This document shows positions 33,765-46,979 of a stretch of DNA of 64,000 nucleotides, piece after piece; position 1 is the first letter of the stretch; every line of letters starts with the position of its first letter. The position numbers were made by a program, and so were the translations under genes. Below the pieces are notes generated by a model. That model saw only the letters and a list, made by a program, of their open reading frames with translations. It was not told where the DNA came from and searched no databases. Source of the DNA: Isoetes taiwanensis (Eukaryota; Streptophyta; Lycopodiopsida; Isoetales; Isoetaceae); the NCBI GenBank assembly GCA_021234155.1, contig JAJEKV010000405.1, forward strand, positions 1 to 64,000, read 5' to 3'.

Positions 33765-36700
33765 ATTTTGAAAATCTGAGACTTCACAACACCTATAGTT
33801 ATACTCCTACACATTTTGAGCAGGTAAGTTACATTTTTAAGCAAAAAAATGGAAAGAGATGAAGAACTACATCACATCTTTAAAGTAAAGTATCAACGGG
33901 CACGTCAGCCATATTCAACAAAACTGGCTGTGGACTTTCTTTTTCGATAGATACAAGCTACAAAGGGATAAATTGGTCGTTTATAGTCCTCCATACTCCT
34001 CCATGTGGTCCTCCCTGCAACTTAACAAACCAGCCGATTAGAATACTATGGTGAACCTCGTTCAAGCAACAAATTCAACACCTGAATGTGTGGCGATCAT
34101 TTGCCACTGACATGGTGCTGTTGATTATGTGTACCTAAGATAGTTCTTCACTTAATGTTTGTTGCAGGTCGTTATTATGGTGTGGAAATTCATGAGCATT
34201 GTTGATGACTCCCACTATTTGATAACTGCCAAGTGATACTCGTGAGGATAAGGAACAGTTAAAGAGAAATCAAGAATAGGAAGACAAAAGATATTAAAAC
34301 ATGGTGCTCGCTTCAAAAGAAAAAATGACTTATAACACTTGAAAAACACTTTGAAAGATTCGATGATTACATTTATAATAGATGCAAGATGAAGCTGAGA
34401 GCTCATAAGGAAGACGGAAGATCCTCTAAATAGTTCAACTTGATACACTTCCAGGGTCAAGAAATAAATTAGAGCAGTTAGCATCTTCTAAAGTTAGTGA
34501 GTAGTGCTTCAATGCATGCTGATTGTCAGTACAATTGGCAGTGATAGTGGCTTGCTGCATGCACATAATTTAAAGAAAAAGTAACTGAGCAATGTAAATA
34601 GATATTGAGGAACTGCAAAACATATGTATATGGGTAGTATACTTCTTACCATAGTTCTATATTGGCAGCAACATCCATTTTTTCTACAGAGAATTATTCT
34701 AGAATGTATGGCACTTGGACATATACATTATCTATTCTCTTATGCTCTAACATGAGTTTTATTGCTCATTTCTTCAGATCCATACAACGATCATGCCATG
34801 GATCTTATCTACTTGACAACACTGTGGACAGTCTTATCCATGTCGTCTATAAGCTTGTGCATGTGATAGGCCAAAAAATATGTGGCAATAAATGTTCCCC
34901 ACTGAGCAGTTCATGATGAAATATAAACCTCTAGTGCAGAAATAGGATAAGAGAATGGGACAAATTTGACAAAAGAATTAATCAAAAGAACATATCCAGC
35001 AAGATCAAGACATATAGTTGGGGTCAAAATTCCAATACCAAGATGCTTATTTTTACACATGTGTAGACTACCGCATAACAGTCCTCAATAACTAAATATT
35101 AAGATAAACCTCATGAGAGCATTACGTTGAAAAGGATTTCTCAGAGCAAATTATAGCTAATGATGGAATGGAGCTATTTATCTGGAGCAACGGCTGCACA
35201 TAGATCTAATAAAAAGATGGAGAAAGACTGACACAGAGGCAGAAATGATGAGAAGAGAAGCTTGCATACCTCCATATACTATTCCTGCCATTAGACAGTC
35301 AAGTAATTAAAAGAGGTAAATTCAGAAGTTCGAGTAGCATGGTCGATTAGAGTATACGTTCGTAAAAAATGTGCTTCCTCATTTCTATCTAACCAACTAA
35401 TGCCCCTTGCAAGACAGGGGGAGTAAAAGACTAAATATGTCATAACAGGTTCGGGTAAACACCACTTTTTTGTGTATCCATGTACCCTAGTTTTCAGTAA
35501 ATCTGGGAGCACTTTTGAGCCCATACATCTGTCCAAGGAACAATTTCTGTGTTTGCATTGCATTCTACTTACACAGAAAAGAAAATACTATCATCTCTAT
35601 GTAGTTGTTATCATTTTTACCGGTCTTTTCACTTTTTTGAAGTAATTAGGGGCCCGTGACAACTCATGTTGCCTGTTCCCCCTACAGTTAGATTTAGGAC
35701 CTGCAAGTGAAGGATACTGTGCAAGTGGATCAAGAAACATTATTATTACTATTAAAGATAATGAGACACCTTTGTAGGAGTGCATACGACTACTAACATG
35801 TCAAAGGCAAGAGTGTTGGATGTAGAATGTTCATTTATTGCATGCGCATGCAGCACACACATAGCCAGAGAATACACACAACCATGTAGCATAAACACAA
35901 CAAAAGAACCCAGATAATACATAGATAAAGTGGATGACACAGGGAATGCCCAGCCTGTGAATCATGACTCTGAGCTAGTTGATAATGATGCAGAAATTCA
36001 TATTAAACAAAGAAGACTTAAGTTCCAAATGATTTGCAGGAAAAAACACATACTCTGACAACAGAATATAACAGAAGCATTGTCTACTCAATAAAGTTGC
36101 ATCATGGTTCAAGAAACTTAATGCACTCCAGTAAAGTGTTATCAACTACTTACCAATAATCGTCAATGCAATCGGCTTTTAATTAAACCACCTTGATATA
36201 AAAGGAATTATGAATTTCCTGCCTTCATAACCCATAAATTGGCAGGCACCATGAGATATCTGTCACCATGAATGTATATAGAGTCATGCTAAGCAAACAA
36301 ACTAAAAGAAACAATATGCAAGGTAGATAACATTGATTTACCACAATTCTCTCATCTCCATTCAGTAGAGATTAGGCTCACGTGCAGAAGTCATAGCATT
36401 TCTAGTGATCTAGAATCTGGATTAGATTTAAAAGTGCAATGAATACGAGGGCATCTTTCGTTACATCGCTACAAAGGTGTGTATTAGCATGCCCCAAATA
36501 CCATGAGAGCGATTGTGTCTCAACCAGAAGGCCTAATTCAAGACGTAAATCATATACCTGCTAGCAGATGACCTGATACTAAAGGTTTAGGAGCATTAAT
36601 AACGCGTGTTAATATTACCTCAAATTCCCTGCCATCCAGAATAAAACAATCATTTCTATTGTAGTGAGAAAAAAATAAGGATGTAACCCTCGCTATAGAC

Positions 36701-37540
36701 TGGTGCCTAACATGGCAGTACACAATTCTCCTATCTTAATGTAATAGAATTGAGTGTGGAAACTTCAAACATAAATTGACACAGGGGATTCGCTGATACT
36801 TCATATCTATAGGTACATGCTAGATAAAGCTCAAAAGCATAAGCATAACAAATAGATTGGACACACTCAATATTTACCTCAATCTTGAAATATTGATGGC
36901 AATTTTAGCCCTTCCTTTACACTTTGAAATTGCATCCTTGAAATTAATGGCTTCCTTTAAAGAGATGAACATAATGAACTATAGCTTCAAATCTGAAGAT
37001 CACGCAAGCCATGGCAGAAATCATAAATTCATTTTGCTCAATCCACCTGATGCGAAAGCCACAGAAGATTCTACACTTATAACCTACGATGCCACCTCCA
37101 TAAATCTATAATTGTAACCATGACAAATATGCAAAATACTTCTATATTTGGGTCGGAGTAGCCAGAGGAGGGCAACAAAAGAATAGCAGGGAGAAAATGT
37201 ATTGCAAACGCTTTGTTGCAATAGGAACAAATAAACCTATTTAAAATTTCAAGTACCTCAAAGTTTTGGCAAGTCACATACCTCTGCCATTGACTGAGCT
37301 CCCAGACTTGAAAACCTCCAAAACCAATTAAAAAACTGATAGACATGGGTCTTTTTGAGAAATAAATACTTGCTCAAGAGTGCTAACGAAGGTAATCAGA
37401 TCTTTTACATGCTCGATTTCCAGCAATATAAGACAAACATAATTCCACCAAGCAGCAATCATTGCAGTCCGGGGGCGAACCTTAATTCTATACAAAGCTG
37501 CCTGTTAGATGATTGAAGTGGCTGTCCGGGAGCAAGCTAT
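33765..37540. other. AT-rich region, possible introns of an unknown minus-strand gene
   Basis: Nearly 3.8 kb without assignable coding. A minus-strand donor (GGCAGAG then GTATGT) lies at about 37,285, and a minus-strand leader-like sequence with AACCCTAAG lies near 37,910, which hints at a gene running leftward. No exon encodes a recognisable domain. Confidence 0.3.
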
Positions 37541-37724
37541 ACTTGTTCCACCATAGACATGCCGGTTTACGGTGACCAGGGTTGCCTCTGCTACTCATCG
37601 AAACTGCTCCTCCAGATCCATTTAAGAACTTGTTCCACCATAGACATCTTGGGTTCTGCGTGACTGGGGTTGCCTCTGCTACTCATCGAAGCGCCATCAA
37701 AATCCCTCCAGATCCATTTAAGAA
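37541..37724. repeat. tandem duplication of about 90 bp
   Basis: Two units (37,541-37,628 and 37,628-37,724) share TTGTTCCACCATAGACAT, GTTGCCTCTGCTACTCATCG and CCAGATCCATTTAAGAA. The second has a short insertion. Confidence 0.85.
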
Positions 37725-38160
37725 ATTTTTATGCGGAAATATTAAACCCCAAATCATCTAAACTATTTTTCCAATTTTTGGAAGCACCGAAATCTTTTCC
37801 GGCCATTGAAATACCAACAATCTTAGGAAATCACCCTTAAAAAAAAAAAACAACTAGCAGAACTGCAGGGTTGGGAAGAAGGCTAGGCAGTCGGGCTTGC
37901 ATTTTCTTAGGGTTTTTTTCTCTTCTGGTATGCCTGCAAAGGCTTGGTTGCCTTTGTGTAATGTTAGGGAGATTTAAGAATTGCACGTAATGCACGTCCC
38001 TAATACTCAATCATGTCTAAATAAGCGTTTGGTAAAAAAGATTAGACTATTGTGGTCAAAAGTCCAAGTGGAAAAAGTCCAAAGTTCTATGTAAAAATCA
38101 AAAGCAAAGTTCGAGTATTGGGCATCAAACAACTACTTGAACATGCTTTAAGGTTTAATG

Positions 38161-38893
38161 TGTTGGAGATGTACCGTTTTTCCCTCTTATGGCTAATTGG
38201 GGTTGCAACAGGTTTTGAAACGGCTACATTAGCAGCGTCTTGTTTGGAAGTCTGCCGTCGTGATCGGTCGATAGTTGCTTCCTGTCCTTGATTTGCGAGA
38301 GCATCACGTACAGCAGCCCGGGCGTAACAAGGTGGGGGTGGGTGGCACATGCATTACGCTCGGCCATCCTGGTCGCATGCGCATGCTTGCCGGTCTTCTT
38401 GTTCGATGTTTGCTGGGTCGTGGTGCTGCATGTTGAGCGACGGGGCATTCTGGACTTGAAGGTGTATAAAAGTCCTTTTCAGTGGTTAAAGCATGGGAGT
38501 GAGGTGGCGCAATCCTAGGAGACATGTAAGTTATTACGGATCCTATGGTGGAGATTGTTCAAAGATGAAGGGCTAAGATTTGTTGTGTAAGTTTAAGAGG
38601 AGGCATGTCTCCTCATTCTCTCCCTCTTCCACTCTTGGAGTTTTCTTGAAGATCTATTGTAGAGTGCATAGAGGAGGATGAACCTTCGGACTTGTGCTAT
38701 CTCTCTTCTTCCCCTCTTCTTCATCGTCTGTAATACATTCTCCTTCATCTGTGTTTTGTATTACATTGTCATGCTGGTAGAATGGGATGAAATCCATTGC
38801 ATAGACTTTGCAGTTTGCTTGCCTGAGTTTCTGATTGTGATCTTGCACACAAAAATCCATTAACATTTTTTGGGGGCATCCGAGAAAGCAACA
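38161..38893 (+). mobile_element. LTR-like block (733 bp)
   Basis: Starts TGTTGGAGATG and ends GAAAGCAACA, the TG...CA limits of an LTR. Five bases later TTGGTATGATATC (38,898-38,910) resembles the initiator-tRNA primer site TGGTATCAGAGC at 9 of 12 positions. A TATA-like GGTGTATAAAAGTCC lies at 38,460. The same end (GGGGGCAT then GAGAAAGCAACA) closes the repeat at 49,103-49,750. No gag-pol follows directly, so this is a 5' LTR cut off from its body. A 5-bp duplication was not found. Confidence 0.55.
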
Positions 38894-38910
38894 TTTCTTG
38901 GTATGATATC

Positions 38911-40749
38911 ATGATGATAATCTTCATTATTTATGGCAACAAAGAGAGCAGATTAGTGTTCGGGGATTATTTATGGCGGGCATATGTATTTGAATAAAAG
39001 GTATGGATCCTTTTTTGCTATAAAATGAAGTATTGAAACGATTTCAAAAGAATTCAACAAATATATGGCTTTTATTACGCTTCTTCATAAATATATGGTT
39101 TTTATACGCTTCTTCATAAGTTTGGTTATGATCTTTCCATGCCACTCCCTGCTCTACTCTAAGTGCTAATCCTTGCCAATAAACAAAAAGGGAGAAACAA
39201 AGACAGAAATCTCAAATCTACTATAGCCTTTCTGCTGCCATTGTCCTTTGCTCTAAAATTGTCTGTGATGTGCCTCTGCTGCAAAACTAGAGATGAGGAA
39301 GAATGCCATTGCCGCATAGATGCTGCCACTGCTGAGCCTTTGCCAGAATTTTTGAACCACCCCTGCTCTCTTGCTGTTGCTCTGTTATTGCCAAGTAGGC
39401 TAAAATCCAGCTTAAGGCTTCTTGCTAGAAATCTATAAATTTCCTTTTCCTTGTGCTACCATTCTTTACAGATCTGTCTTTTTCTTTAATCAACGTAATA
39501 GCTCGCCTCTGGAAAATATGGAAAAGGCAGAGACTTGTGCGATACGCTATTGGAATTATAGTTTTAAACTGATATCATACAGAAGATTGGATTTTATAAG
39601 GATTTTATAAGGAACATGCTTTGCCATGAAGACATTGCCCTAAATTCGTCTGATCATTATATCTTGCCCAATCCTCTCATGCGTAAAAGCTTGTCTTACA
39701 TTCGTCGATCATTATATCTTGCCCAATCCTGCATGCGTAAAAGCTTGTCTTACCATGTTTCAACCCACGCCTATAATCGTACTTACAATCCACGTGAAAA
39801 AATGGATATGCTTAGGAGAAGCGGCATTGATTAAGCAATAAAAAGAATCGAAGTGGGGGCATTCGGCATATGAAGAAGCCGGATTAGCGGTTAGTGGATT
39901 TGTGATAATCGGATGAAAGTCAACAACCACCGAGTCCGATACCACATCATGCACATCCCCTTCTTCCCAAATGGATAGATCCCCTTCAACCCCAACTCTT
40001 TACTATCTTTCTTGTAGCCGAGGGCTGTGGCTTCCACGAGCCAAAGCCTTACCATCTCCACTCGATGGGATGAAGAAACGAAGAACTTATCACTTGCCAA
40101 AGCCGGTTCTCCATCCCGCCATATTCAACAAACTGCACTGATCCGCCATACCCTAACGGCGTAGTGAAGGAGGAGTAGAGAAGAAGGAAAAAGCATGCTC
40201 ACTCCACAATGGGAGGGAACTCACAGCGGAGGGAACAGGGGAAGGAGATTGGGGAAAAGAAAAGAAGAGGAAGAGCAATGTAACTTTCTTCGGAGTTCAT
40301 CCGGCAGGGGCTATTCGGACGTCGGGAGGCCAACACTACACACGCCATAGGGGCGTGGGCGTGGGGTTTTGTTGTGGGGGTGAGCGGATCTGCCATGGCG
40401 AGTGGGGGAGAGAATTTCTTAGGTTTTCTAATTTTCATGGCGTAGGATTCAAATTAAGAATCGGACCGGCTCAAATTGATTTTGGGTGGCGTGGCATGAC
40501 ACGTGGCATAGCTAAATTGCAGCCTTTTGTGCGGGGGGTTAGGCAACCCCGCTAAAACATTTTGACCACAGGAAAATCCCAAATTAAAAGAGTTGATTGG
40601 CCGCTCCGATAAATTTATTGTACCTTTAAATATTTTTCACATTTGCTTTTATCTTTGTGCCCATGCATCAAGGTGTCAAAGCTTCTCATTATCATTCTTG
40701 CACAACAACTCACACTTAAGCTATCTCTAAGGTATAATTCTTATCCTGG
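38911..40749. other. unassigned region with small repeats
   Basis: Contains a 55-bp tandem duplication (39,643-39,754; shared TCATTATATCTTGCCCAATC) and GC-richer sequence at 40,000-40,560. Minus-strand readings in the latter (for example ENRLWQVISSSFLHPIEW at about 40,090) look protein-like, but no family is recognised. Confidence 0.35.
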
Positions 40750-42550
40750 CATAATGTTAGCTTGATCTTCGATGGGTTGTAAACCTAGAACTGGTGTATA
40801 AAAAAAAGCAAAAGATGTCCAGCACTACTTACCAGCCAGAAGTCACACCTTAAATTATCTGTACCTCTGTTTTTGCATCATATGCAATAATTACTCCACA
40901 TTTTCTTTCATGAAAAAAAACAATCTCCAAGCAAATAACTCAAATTCTTCGTGGTCTCACACATTGCTGGATCAAGCTTTTTTCTAATTTCTTCAGGCAC
41001 ATGAGCATAACTTAGACATCCATAGACCTTATATTAATGAAAAACTATAACTTGTCTGGTGCCTTTCTGTTAGTCCTCCTAGATGGCAATTTATTTGAAC
41101 TTCTACAATAGCTTGTAGTGCCTCTTCCCATAAGAAATTTGGCAGTCCAGAGTGCTAGCATAGATCTTACTGAGTTTAAAATAGACTTGTTCTTTCTTTG
41201 AAAAACTCCATTTTGTTGAGGAGCAGTGTGTGCCGAATTCCGAGGAACACTAGCATCCTAACTGTTGAAATCAAGAATTTCCGACCTGAAAAAGAAATTG
41301 CAGGAATTTTTCCGGTCAAAATCTATGGGTATATTTATATTTTCTCGGATGAAATCTGGATTTTCATAGGCTCCTTCTGCCTAGCTTAAATTTTACGGGA
41401 AGTATACTTTTTAGGTTTTTAGAGTTTGTCCCTGCTTTGTTGAGGAGAGCGGGAGCATGTAAGTTATCTTCGTATGCCATTTGTAAAGCAGCAATTATTG
41501 AATCTACCAGATACAAGTTCTTACCAGTTTGCCTTTCCACTTCTGCTTGATAAGCCTTGAATGCCTCGAATACATGGTCTTTGTTCTTTAGTGTGTAATA
41601 TTTGGTTTTCCTGGAATAATCATTAGTAAAAGTAATAACAATGGCCCATCCAAATCACTGCACCAGCTCATTAACTTCTTTTGCCCTTTTTCCCTTATAG
41701 GAAAAGGTAATCTAGAATGTTTGCCTTTTAGACACTCCATGCAACTTAACCTTTCTCCTTCTATTTTAATTACATTAATTTGGCTTGTCTTGACCATGTA
41801 TTTCAGATTATTTACATGTGTGTGGCCTAACCTCCCATGCTATCGTTTTAGAGTTGGTATTGTAATAGCATTGATGGCACTTAAATCATCATTTCTAAAA
41901 CCAAATAATTTACCACCTTTTTACTTTAATTCGTTGTCTTGCAACACCTTGCAGTAGTGCCTTTCAAAATGCACATGGTATCCAAGATCAAAACATTGTG
42001 TGACTGAAATCAAATTCATAATTAAGTTCGGAACACAAAGAACATTTTTAAGAATGACAGGCTGTCCATTTAGATCAAAAAGTTCTCCCATTTGAACAAA
42101 GCTTGAATATTTGCAAATATTTTTCTTGAGTTTACAAGGTGATTTAATCATGCTTCTCTTAGCTCCACTATCTAGCACATATAGATCACATTATGTAGCT
42201 TACAATCATAATCAACAGATAAGGTTTGAGAACTATTTACCTCAACATCTACATCTTGTACTTCTTTCTCTTTTTCAATCTTTTATGCTGCCATATTTAT
42301 GACTGAAAATCTTCCTCTGCCTTTTTCATAATTACTTCTTCCTCCTTTGGTGTTGTAACTTTGGCCCCTGCCAAGGTTATCTCTGTTTCCACCTTTGTAA
42401 GAGTCTTTAGGGCTAGGGCATTCATTTGTTAAGTGTCCAAACCCTTGTCAATTAAAGCATTTATTACCCTTATTTAATTTTGGGCAATTATCTTTTAGAT
42501 GACCATAAGAATCACACACAAAGCATGGACCAATTTTACCTTGCTTATTT
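40750..42550 (-). mobile_element. Ty1/copia gag-pol fragment, decayed
   Basis: Minus-strand pieces run in copia order. A CCHC knuckle, CFVCDSYGHLKDNCP (about 42,527-42,483), is followed by a second, damaged one (CFN, stop, QGFGHLTNECP). The protease is LDSGAKRSM with VLCVPNLIMNLISV (42,178-41,921). The GAG-pre-integrase piece is LSCMECLKGKHSRLPFPI (about 41,740). Integrase remnants follow: VFEAFKAYQAEVERQTGK (about 41,560), QQNGVFQRKN (about 41,215) and YGCLSYAHVPEE with IRKKLDPAM (about 41,010). The integrase DDE residues are no longer all readable and reverse transcriptase and RNase H are absent. No LTR flanks it, so this is an internal fragment. Confidence 0.85.
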
Positions 42551-42628
42551 TTCTCACTTCCAGTTGAGATGTCGTTGTGTGTTTTATGTTGACTATTTTT
42601 GTGTATTATGCTTAAATTTATGAAATAA

Positions 42629-42685
42629 ATGGATAAATGGAGAACCGTATGGGTGTAATGTGGAGAAAATGTAAAAACTGTGCAA
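42629..42685. repeat. short piece of the 61.8-kb LTR-like repeat
   Basis: GGATAAATGGAGAACCG and GGGTGTAATGTGGAGAAAAT match 61,783-61,840 closely. It sits just beside the 5' side of the copia fragment. Confidence 0.7.
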
Positions 42686-43437
42686 GGGTGTGTTTTTTTT
42701 TTAAGGTACTCAACTTTTTATGTGGGTGACGCTTGGCCGGGTCGGGTCTTTGGACCCGTCAAGTGAAATTTTTTATTCGTCATAGCACTTCACCCGCCAT
42801 TTCCTCTGGGTGCCAAATTACGTTGGTCGATCGAAGCCGAGAAATTGCCACTTCAACCAATCCGTGCGGGTTGTTGATCCGTCTTCTGCTGATGCAAGGT
42901 GATGGCGCCATGTTGACAAGCAATTTGAAAGTAAATTTGGCGGTTTGAAGTTCTTGAGTATAAATACCATGAATTTCTTTTTTGCTAGATTTCTCCAATT
43001 ACGTCTATGGCGGAATGGAGAGAAGCTTTCGTGCATCGTGTGCAAGAATCAAGTTAATTTTGATGTTGCAAAACTGCTATCTAGCCTCCAAGTTTTCAGT
43101 CGACCTGAAATTTTTGGCGGTTGTTCCCGAATTGTCGATGCAATTTGTCGCCAATCCCATGAAGTGCAGATTCAAGAACAGAGCCAACAAGTTTCAGGCA
43201 GAATGCAAGCGAATTTGTGCTAGATATTTACCATGGTAATTGAGGATCATGATGCATTTCATTTTCATGTATCTTTGAAATGCATATTAATCTATGAGTT
43301 TGCTTTGAACCGAAAAGAAGTTGGACAAGATGGGTTACATATGGCTACATCAATTCCTATAGATTCAAGTAATTTTGAACTTACATATTTGTTGTTGATT
43401 TCTTTCCTTATTTGTTGATGTTTGCTTTAATTCTAGA
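42686..43437. other. region upstream of DDE-type gene, possible 5' exon
   Basis: A plus-strand reading at about 43,010-43,240 (MERSFRASCARIKLILMLQN, CRFKNRANKFQAECKRIC) is continuous and may be a 5' exon of the following gene. No motif secures this. Confidence 0.3.
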
Positions 43438-46400
43438 AAATGTTTACTGTCACAATCCCGAACCTTATGGAGACTTCATGAAGATTTGCAACCTTCTTAC
43501 CATGAAGGTGATTTCCAAGAGTCCAAGGGTGGCGCCAACAGTGGAACTCAAGATGTCCAAAGTGAAGAAGGTGTGCAACCTTCTTTAAGTCGATTTCAAG
43601 GAATTGGATTCCTTGAATTTACTTTGAACTTTTCTTTTTGCTAATCTTTGTTGTCTTTCTTGTTATGAAGGGTGTCACCAAGATAATACACAAGGAACCC
43701 AATGTCATGATCAACCTCATTTTCAAGGTAAGCAAGGTTTGCATGATTTAACAACTCTACAAAGGTTTCTTTGACTTTTTTCATTTGATTCATTTTTTTT
43801 CTAGCAGATTGTCATGCTTTTTTAGAAGGTATAGAGTGAGTTAAGGAGAAAAAAGAGAGAGAGCTTAAGAGGGAAAGGGAAATTGCAGCAGATGAAGAAG
43901 CATTGCTCCAAGGTGATCTAAGCACATGGAAGAAGAGAATGCTATCAAAAAGGTTGCGATGTGAAGGTGAAAAAGGTTCTTGTTAATGCAAGTTGTAGGG
44001 ATAGGAAAGAGATAATTAAGTCTCACAAGAAAGTGGCTACCGAACTTGTTGTTCAGAACTCCAAGGATGAATCAGAATGAAGAAAATTGTGGAGAATTTA
44101 AAGAACTCTTTTTGAGATCATAAGAATGAGAAGAAAACAGATATTAAGAGGGCAAGAATTGCCGCCATGGTTTATGCCGTCAATACCAATATTAACAAAT
44201 CGCTTTCCGAGAACTCTATGCCCGAGCAGAAAGATTGTCACAAATCGGCCGTAAGAAGAAGAGTAGATGCTGAACTTGGTGAGGGTCCATGGTCCATGTT
44301 CAAAAATAAGATTAGATGTGACAAACTCTCTTATGACGAGACAAAACTAGTGGTGGATTTTGGAGACACAATACAAGAGTTTCCCCCATGTAAGAAACAT
44401 GTCATCAAGATAAAAGCAACTTCCGAAAGAAGATATTGCATGCACTACACTTTCTTGAAGAGACATGTAATTTTAAAGCAATTTGTTTTCAAATTGTTAA
44501 GGTTTACGATTTTCAACTTAAGGTTGTTGATATGTTGTTCTTTGTTTCTCGCAGCAAAGTTTTCTTCCAACGATTTGAAAGGCAATATCCATACTTTCAA
44601 ATATCATTTACAAAGATTCCATGCTCTAAAGCCTCCATATGTCGGGAAGGTAAAAGATAGAGAGACTTGTCTTTGTATCTACCATTTGAGAGTTGACTTT
44701 GTGAGACAGCCATAAACAAAGTAAGATTAGATCGGGACCTCCATGGTCCAAATTGCACATGCAATTGTGATGTATGTGGTATAGGACCAATCTGCGAATG
44801 CATCTAAAGCTACATATGCTTCAACCTCTCGAGCTTTGGAGATCTTTGGTATGTCCTAAGGATGAATCAGGAAGAGTGGCATCAACATAATTGTCTGCTG
44901 CTTAAATGCAAGGCTTGTGGAAAAACAAAGTGCCAACTTGTCCAAAAGAAAGAGATTACAAGTTGAACCATCAAGTAGATTGGAAGACATTTGATAAGGT
45001 AATTCAAATTGTTATTCTTAAATGAGATATTCTTTTTTCAGCTCAAACTCTTCTTTTGAACATAACAGGGTTTATGAGGAGGACAAGGTAACATTTCTTT
45101 GAGAAGAAAAAACTTGTTAAGAAGAAAGAAAGGAGAAGACCGCAGGGAAGAACAAAGGTGGGGTCAAGAAAGGTGGGTCCCGGCAAATCTTTGAGAATTC
45201 GTGATGTAAGAAAGGTGGTCTTTGGTAAGACTGTTGATGAGAATTCAGGTTAAATAAGATCCGAAGGCTAAGAAGAAGGTATTACAAGTAACTTGAAATG
45301 TTAAATCCAAAAAGGTGGTAATCGATATATGTTTTTGCTTCTTTTGTAGGAAGCTCCCAAACCTGTCAACAAGCTTGTTGTTTACAAGACGACACCAAGA
45401 TGAGAGAGTTGTTCCAATTTGTTTGATACCTTCCTCATTCCATTCATCCCTCATAATTATGAAGCCGGATGGCAAGCAAAAAGCAGTTTAGGGAGTGTTT
45501 GGCGGCCTTTTCCAAAGGACACTATAGTTTGTTGATTGACTTTGCAAGAGAACTACACCTTCAAAATCCAACAAGAAATACAAAGCTTGCATTGGAGGAA
45601 TGACCAATGCACCATTTTGGTGCACATCACATATAGGCATGCTCCACCTTCTACGTAACGTAATAGAAAGATCATTAAGGAAACACATTTTTACATAAGT
45701 GATGATAGAGAACATGATGTACTCTTCGCTCAACATTGTTTGCAAAAACATGTAGTTTTCCTCACGACAAGGGTGTCCATTACAAGAATCATGTCATGTG
45801 GTGCGATGGATGTTCCCATCAATTTAAAGGAGCAAGGATGTTCTACTTCCTAGGCGAGGTTCTTTCAAAGCTTTGGAAAACCAATACTTTGGAATTTCTT
45901 TGCATCATATCATGGCAAAGGTAATTACTTTTATTTTAGTCTATTGGTTCTTTTTTAATTGGCATTTCTTTAAAATTTCAGAATCAATCCTTGCGGTGTG
46001 AGCATGATGGTGCTTTGTGTTGTAATAAAAGAGCCCTCACACATGAGATGTTGAAGAGGAATTCAAGACCACTAAAGGAATGCACATGATGCAGCTTGTG
46101 TTTTGCAGAGTAGCACATTTTAAGTCGATTGTGACAATGAAGGAGATCATCCTTGCGGGTACACGATGGAGTTCGAAGTTTTACATGTTGTTTACATTGC
46201 ATGTTATTTTACATGATTCCTTTGCAGATATTTTTGGGAGATAGCTATCAATGAGGTTGATAGAAGTGATGATCATGATTGTAAGACATTAACGGGTTCC
46301 GAAAAGTTGCATTGTATCGTGACTGCATTCCAATGACCCTACTCAAAGTTGCTCATATGGGATTTGCTTCCTCAGAATCATCACAAGGCGTGAAAGTTTG

Positions 46401-46979
46401 GGAAGTGCATAAACAAAAGCGAGAATAGGATCTTGGGTTTATTCGAACTAATTCAGTCTTTGAAGACGAAATTTGGAAACATTAAGGTGGTCCTATCTAT
46501 GAAGGGGATCATGAATGGGTTTCGATGTAGTTGATGTTGGGGATAATTTTGCGGTACCATCCGAGGCCAACAACAAGGAACAGTAGACTTCTACATCATC
46601 AAATGCACTAAGCCTAAACACATTGTAGAGAGGGCCTTTAAAGATGCATGGGGTGCTAAATTTGCTAGAAGAGAAGTGGTCCTCTCGGGTAAGTATTATA
46701 AGTTTTTAGGATGTAGTGAATTTGAATTGTTTGAAGATGCACCAGAGTGCAATGCATACAACCACTTGGTCATGTCGTGTTGCTTTGATATGGTGGTCGT
46801 GAAGTGAAAACATATACAAACTTCCAAAGGATGTTCATGATCATCTTTTAGATCGAGTTTTGGAGCACAAGAGTAGTCTTTATGCGTATAGCTTAGTAGA
46901 TGAGGATGAGCACGCACCGAAGTTCTTCAATGAGAAATGGAACCAAATGAATTCTTTACTATCATACAAGCATTGCTAG
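43438..46979 (+). pseudogene. DDE-type transposase-like gene, spliced and decayed
   Basis: Coding pieces on the plus strand follow one another with intron borders (for example donor GTAAGC at 43,728; HGK then GTAATT at about 45,918 and acceptor TTTCAG at about 45,981). In order: LWRLHEDLQPSYHEGDFQ (about 43,460); FHALKPPYVGKVKDRETCLC and IYH (44,617-44,690); a cysteine-rich stretch CTCNCDVCG with CECI (about 44,755-44,805); IDFA, a one-base frame change, ENYTFKIQ (45,535-45,565); DQCTILVHITYRHAP (about 45,605); ISDDREHDV (about 45,696); WCDGCSHQFKGARMFYFLG (45,800-45,856); WNFFASYHGK (45,890-45,918); HDGALCCNKRALTHEML (46,002-46,055); VDFYIIKCTKPKHIV and GKYYKFLG (46,581-46,710); final KHC and stop at 46,979. 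The order D - D with QFK - HGK/HDG fits an RNase H-fold DDE transposase. The exact superfamily is not settled. Confidence 0.6.
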
